Positions 8,445-10,890 of a stretch of 10,890 bases of DNA are shown here, one piece after another (the stretch's first letter is position 1; each line of letters opens with the position of its first letter). Both the position numbers and the translations under genes were made by a program. The notes under the pieces are model-generated. The model was not told the DNA's origin. It worked only from the letters and a program-made list of their open reading frames with translations, and searched no databases. The stretch covers positions 1 through 10,890 of the forward strand of contig JAITVW010000321.1 of assembly GCA_031285605.1 (NCBI GenBank), in the 5' to 3' direction. This DNA is from Fusobacteriales bacterium (lineage in GTDB: Bacteria; Fusobacteriota; Fusobacteriia; Fusobacteriales; Leptotrichiaceae).

Positions 8445-9146
8445 ATGAAAATATTTAAATCAGTGTTATTTTTGATGATTTTTTCTGGAATATGTATAAT
8501 GGCAAAAACTGAGGTAAAAGTTCCTGAAATAAAAACAGAAACTGTCTATATTAACGGAAATAAAAATTATGAGATAGTAAAGCCGGTGTTTACTGATAAT
8601 GTGAAATTCAAAGCTGTAAATGATGAAATAAATAAACTGCTTGATGTGGAATTATTAAAGGAAGACGAGAAAGAAATCTGTGTCAATGATCCTGAAAGAT
8701 GTGGAGATTATGAGATATCAGCGAAACCTGATATAATTTATGCAGATAATAATGTAATTTCATTTACAATAAATGGTTATTGGTATACCGGAGGTGCGCA
8801 TGGAGGAAGCTGGGTAATTTCATTTCTTGTAAACAGAAAAACAGGGAAAATTATTACAGATACACTAAAGACCAATAATAAAGCAGTATTTAATAAAATA
8901 CAAAAATATATTACAGACAATCCGGATGGAATATTTTTTGAGGATAAGCATACTGCTGAAGACTTGATGAATAGTGCTGTAGTATATCAGTCAGGTAAGA
9001 ATACTGTTGGAATAATGTATATGAACTATGTTGTAGCACCATATGCAGCCGGTATGCCGGAATTTGAATATAATACCAAAACAAAAAAACTTTACTTTTT
9101 GGATAGTTATTCAGAGGAAGAAGTACAAAAAATAGAAATAAAATAG
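8445..9146 (+). CDS. secreted DUF4163/DUF3298-type (RsiV-like) protein
   Basis: A 233-residue protein with a likely signal peptide: two lysines, a hydrophobic core, and a cleavage site after A20 (ICIMA-KTEV); there is no lipobox. The mature part matches the layout of the DUF4163 plus DUF3298 pair: a beta-rich start (TETVYINGNKNYEIVKPVF, 31-49), the YTGGAHGGSW segment (114-123) followed by NRKTGKIITD (130-139), and NYVVAPYAAG (194-203), close to the family APY-x-x-G. These domains form the outer part of the anti-sigma factor RsiV, which senses lysozyme, and occur in PdaC and other envelope proteins. This copy has no cytoplasmic or membrane part, so it is probably free in the periplasm. C79 and C86 could form a disulfide. 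AGGA at 8431-8434 is 10 bases before ATG. The function is unknown and a lysozyme-related role is only analogy. Confidence 0.86.
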   Translation: MKIFKSVLFLMIFSGICIMAKTEVKVPEIKTETVYINGNKNYEIVKPVFTDNVKFKAVNDEINKLLDVELLKEDEKEICVNDPERCGDYEISAKPDIIYADNNVISFTINGYWYTGGAHGGSWVISFLVNRKTGKIITDTLKTNNKAVFNKIQKYITDNPDGIFFEDKHTAEDLMNSAVVYQSGKNTVGIMYMNYVVAPYAAGMPEFEYNTKTKKLYFLDSYSEEEVQKIEIK

Positions 9147-9153
9147 TATAAAA

Positions 9154-9191
9154 CCGATTCTAAATTTATTTTTTTCAGAATCGGATTTTTT
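9154..9191 (+). terminator. strong rho-independent terminator after the DUF3298-type gene
   Basis: CCGATTCT (9154-9161) pairs perfectly with AGAATCGG (9177-9184) over eight base pairs, with a 15-base loop, followed by T6 at 9186-9191. It begins 7 bases after the stop and separates this gene from fba. Confidence 0.88.
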
Positions 9192-9275
9192 GTTTAAGTA
9201 TTTTAAAGTAAGATTTTCATTGTAAAATATAAGGTTTAGAAACGTTTTGACGAAGGTCGGAGTTGTTCAAGAATG

Positions 9276-9304
9276 TTGATTTTAAGGTGTAAATTTGTTA
9301 TTAT
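9276..9304 (+). promoter_or_regulatory. fba promoter with extended -10 box
   Basis: TTGATT (9276-9281) is 17 bases from TATTAT (9299-9304), and TGT directly precedes the latter, giving the extended -10 form TGnTATTAT. The start point would be near 9311, with a leader of about 24 bases carrying the strong ribosome site AGGAGGT (9322-9328). The good spacing, the extended -10 and the strong ribosome site suit a highly expressed glycolytic gene. A TTGACG box at 9247-9252 could support a second, weaker promoter, but its -10 partner is poor. Confidence 0.7.
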
Positions 9305-9334
9305 ATAAGTGAACATATTTTAGGAGGTATTAAA

Positions 9335-10312
9335 ATGAAGTATCATTACAAAGATTTAGGTTTAAGCAACACAAAGGAAATGTTTGAAAAAGCTAACAAA
9401 GAAGGATATTCAGTTCCTGCATTTAATTTTAACAATTTGGAGCAGATACAGGGGATAATTGAAGCATGTGTGGAAACAGGATCACCTGTTATTCTGCAGG
9501 TATCAAAAGGAGCAAGAAATTATATCGGGAAAGAAATGGTACCTTTTTTAGCACAGGCAGCAGTAGCTTATGCAAGAGCAAAAGGTTCTGACATACCGGT
9601 TGCCCTTCACCTTGATCATGGTCCTGATTTTGAAACTTGTAAAGACTGTGTTGAATACGGATTCAGTTCTGTAATGATAGACGGTTCACATCATGCTTAC
9701 GAAGAAAATATAGAAGAATCTAAAAAGACAGCAGAATTTGCTCACAAGCACGATGTTACAGTAGAAGCAGAATTGGGAGTACTTGCAGGAGTGGAAGATG
9801 ATGTAGTAGCAGAGGCTCATATATATACACAGCCTGATGAAGTGGAAGACTTCGTGAAAAGAACGGGAGTAGATTCATTAGCTATAGCAATAGGAACTTC
9901 TCATGGAGCTCATAAATTCAAACCCGGGGATAATCCTAAAATAAGACTGGATATTCTTGAAGAAATAGAAAAAAGAATACCCGGATTTCCTATAGTATTA
10001 CATGGTTCTTCATCTGTACCCAAGCAGTTTGTTGATTTAATGAAACAGTACGGTGGAGAGATAGCAGATGCTATTGGTATACCTGATGAACAATTAAGAC
10101 TTGCATCAAAATCAGCTGTTGCCAAGATCAACGTTGATACAGACGGAAGACTGGCTTTTACTGCAGGAATAAGAGAAGCTCTTGCTAAAAATCCTAAAGA
10201 ATTCGACCCAAGAAAATATCTTGAGCCCGGTAAAAATTATATGAAAGAATTCTATAAAGAAAAAATAAAAACAGTATTTGGTTCTGAAGGTGCTTATAAA
10301 AAAGGCGAATAA
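9335..10312 (+). CDS. fba: class II fructose-1,6-bisphosphate aldolase
   Basis: The enzyme splits fructose-1,6-bisphosphate into glyceraldehyde-3-phosphate and dihydroxyacetone phosphate, in glycolysis and gluconeogenesis, using zinc. The 325-residue TIM-barrel protein has SVPAFNFNN (26-34), the catalytic segment HLDHG (92-96) with D94 as likely proton carrier and H95 a zinc ligand, FSSVMIDGS (110-118), VEAELGVLAG (143-152), the zinc His in GTSHGAHKF (187-195) and VLHGSSSV (221-228), and KINVDTDGR (264-272), which binds phosphate. The long insert between HGSS and KINVDTD fits the class IIB type found in many bacteria. Tagatose-bisphosphate aldolase (GatY/KbaY) is a related alternative, but the length and insert favour Fba. 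AGGAGGT (9322-9328), 6 bases before ATG, supports the start. Its own promoter and terminator make it a single-gene unit. I see no unusual residue. Confidence 0.97.
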   Translation: MKYHYKDLGLSNTKEMFEKANKEGYSVPAFNFNNLEQIQGIIEACVETGSPVILQVSKGARNYIGKEMVPFLAQAAVAYARAKGSDIPVALHLDHGPDFETCKDCVEYGFSSVMIDGSHHAYEENIEESKKTAEFAHKHDVTVEAELGVLAGVEDDVVAEAHIYTQPDEVEDFVKRTGVDSLAIAIGTSHGAHKFKPGDNPKIRLDILEEIEKRIPGFPIVLHGSSSVPKQFVDLMKQYGGEIADAIGIPDEQLRLASKSAVAKINVDTDGRLAFTAGIREALAKNPKEFDPRKYLEPGKNYMKEFYKEKIKTVFGSEGAYKKGE

Positions 10313-10342
10313 CAGAAGTTTTATATTATAGAATCAAGAGTT

Positions 10343-10364
10343 GGGCTGCATAAGCGGCCTTTTT
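10343..10364 (+). terminator. rho-independent terminator after fba
   Basis: GGGCTGC (10343-10349) pairs with GCGGCCT (10354-10360) over seven positions, two of them G-U, around a 4-base loop ATAA, and a T-run (10360-10364, then CTTT) follows. It lies 30 bases after the stop codon of fba. Confidence 0.85.
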
Positions 10365-10440
10365 CTTTACTGAGAATTTGGTAAATACAGACAGGATAAG
10401 CTACAAAGAAAAATATTTGATATATTTTTTAATATTAAAG

Positions 10441-10466
10441 TAAAAATCGGATTTTTATGTTATAAT
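10441..10466 (+). promoter_or_regulatory. extended -10 promoter with a 17-base palindrome, ahead of the phosphatase-like gene
   Basis: TGTTATAAT (10458-10466) is a perfect extended -10 element (TGnTATAAT). No good -35 box lies 16-18 bases upstream, which is common where the extended -10 is strong. Directly upstream, TAAAAATCGGATTTTTA (10441-10457) is a perfect palindrome about a central G, so it fills the spacer next to the -10 box. A start near 10473 gives a leader of about 28 bases. A repressor bound there would block polymerase; an AT-rich palindrome can also arise by chance. Confidence 0.55.
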
Positions 10467-10500
10467 AATATAGATTAAAGTATATGGAAAGCAGGATATT

Positions 10501-10890
10501 ATGGAAAATTATATGAAAATCTTCCTATTATTTCTTTTTTTGATACAGAGTGTCAATTATGCTGAAATAAATGCCATAGAAGAGAGAATACTGGCTGATA
10601 ACATAAAAAATTTTTATAAAGTAAGCGACGGTATATACAGATCGGCACAGCCTGACAGAAAAAATATGGAGTTAATGAATACAGCAGGAGTAAAAACTGT
10701 GATAAACCTCAGAAGGTATCATTCTGACTTTAATGAAGCCAAAAATACTTCTCTAAAGCTGGAAAGGGTAAAAATGAATCCCGGAAAAATAAAAGATGAA
10801 GATATAGCAGAGATACTCACAAACATAAAAAATTCAGATAAACCGGTATTGATACACTGCTGGCATGGAAGCGACAGCACAGCGATAGTA
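10501..10890 (+). CDS. secreted dual-specificity-phosphatase-like protein with altered catalytic loop (partial, 3' end outside window)
   Basis: The frame runs open from ATG at 10501 to the window edge, 130 codons. AGGA at 10493-10496 lies 4 bases upstream; an in-frame ATG at 10513 is a possible alternative start. Residues 1-21 form a likely signal peptide (core FLLFLFLI, cleavage near VNYA-EI), placing the protein in the periplasm or envelope. The body follows bacterial dual-specificity phosphatases: NFYKVSDGIYRSAQPDRKNM (37-56), AGVKTVINLRR (62-72), and the phosphate loop VLIHCWHGSDSTAIV (116-130). The family loop is HCxxGxxR(S/T), usually HCWHGxDRTG. Here H119, C120 and G123 are kept, but the Arg position is Ser126 (codon AGC, 10876-10878), and the Gly after Thr is Ala128. 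Such a change would be expected to weaken or abolish phosphatase activity, so this may be a pseudophosphatase, unless the base call is wrong. The family call is good. Confidence 0.85.
   Translation, partial: MENYMKIFLLFLFLIQSVNYAEINAIEERILADNIKNFYKVSDGIYRSAQPDRKNMELMNTAGVKTVINLRRYHSDFNEAKNTSLKLERVKMNPGKIKDEDIAEILTNIKNSDKPVLIHCWHGSDSTAIV

Noticed and set aside
8425..8448. Seven-codon ORF overlapping the start of the DUF3298-type gene by ATGA
   Set aside because: Too short and without its own ribosome site; most likely chance, though coupling cannot be excluded.
9247..9274. Second fba promoter with TTGACG
   Set aside because: The -35 is good, but the only -10 at proper spacing is AAGAAT, which is poor; kept only as a remark under the main promoter.

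Overview
The window is AT-rich (roughly one third G+C by eye), with heavy use of ATA and AGA codons. Every supported gene reads on the + strand. The best guess is a fusobacterium of the Leptotrichia/Sebaldella type. whiA, a gene typical of Gram-positive (monoderm) bacteria, lies directly against lpxK, which makes lipid A and so implies an outer membrane. That pairing together with the base composition fits Fusobacteriota. The genus is an inference and was not tested by any search.

Layout. Positions 1-783 hold the end of DNA polymerase I (polA), cut by the left window edge. Positions 968-2816 hold a close-packed group: two tandem ElaA-type GNAT acetyltransferases (a duplicated pair, 71 of 146 residues identical by hand alignment) and an AEC-family membrane transporter, closed by a hairpin terminator. 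Positions 2817-3270 are a 454-base gap with a terminator, a -10-like box, a possible 31-codon ORF and an inverted repeat, but no convincing gene. Positions 3271-3807 encode a small two-helix membrane protein with a YcxB-like tail.

Positions 3903-8341 form the core housekeeping operon: whiA, lpxK, an unrecognised 234-residue protein, nadD and serS, with gaps of about 22 bases or less and one ATGA overlap. It mixes a DNA-binding regulator, lipid A synthesis, NAD synthesis and tRNA-Ser charging. A secreted DUF4163/DUF3298-type protein follows (8445-9146) and ends at a strong terminator. Class II fructose-bisphosphate aldolase (fba, 9335-10312) is a single-gene unit with its own extended -10 promoter and terminator. 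The right edge cuts a signal-peptide-bearing dual-specificity-phosphatase-like gene (10501 onward).

Most of the window is ordinary chromosome. I see no CRISPR array, tRNA, rRNA, complete insertion sequence or phage gene. The points most worth a second look are the missing catalytic arginine in the phosphatase signature at the right edge, the altered active-site motif in the second ElaA paralogue, the unrecognised protein inside the lpxK-nadD operon, and three inverted repeats at gene starts or in a gap (3154-3199, 3861-3883, 10441-10457).
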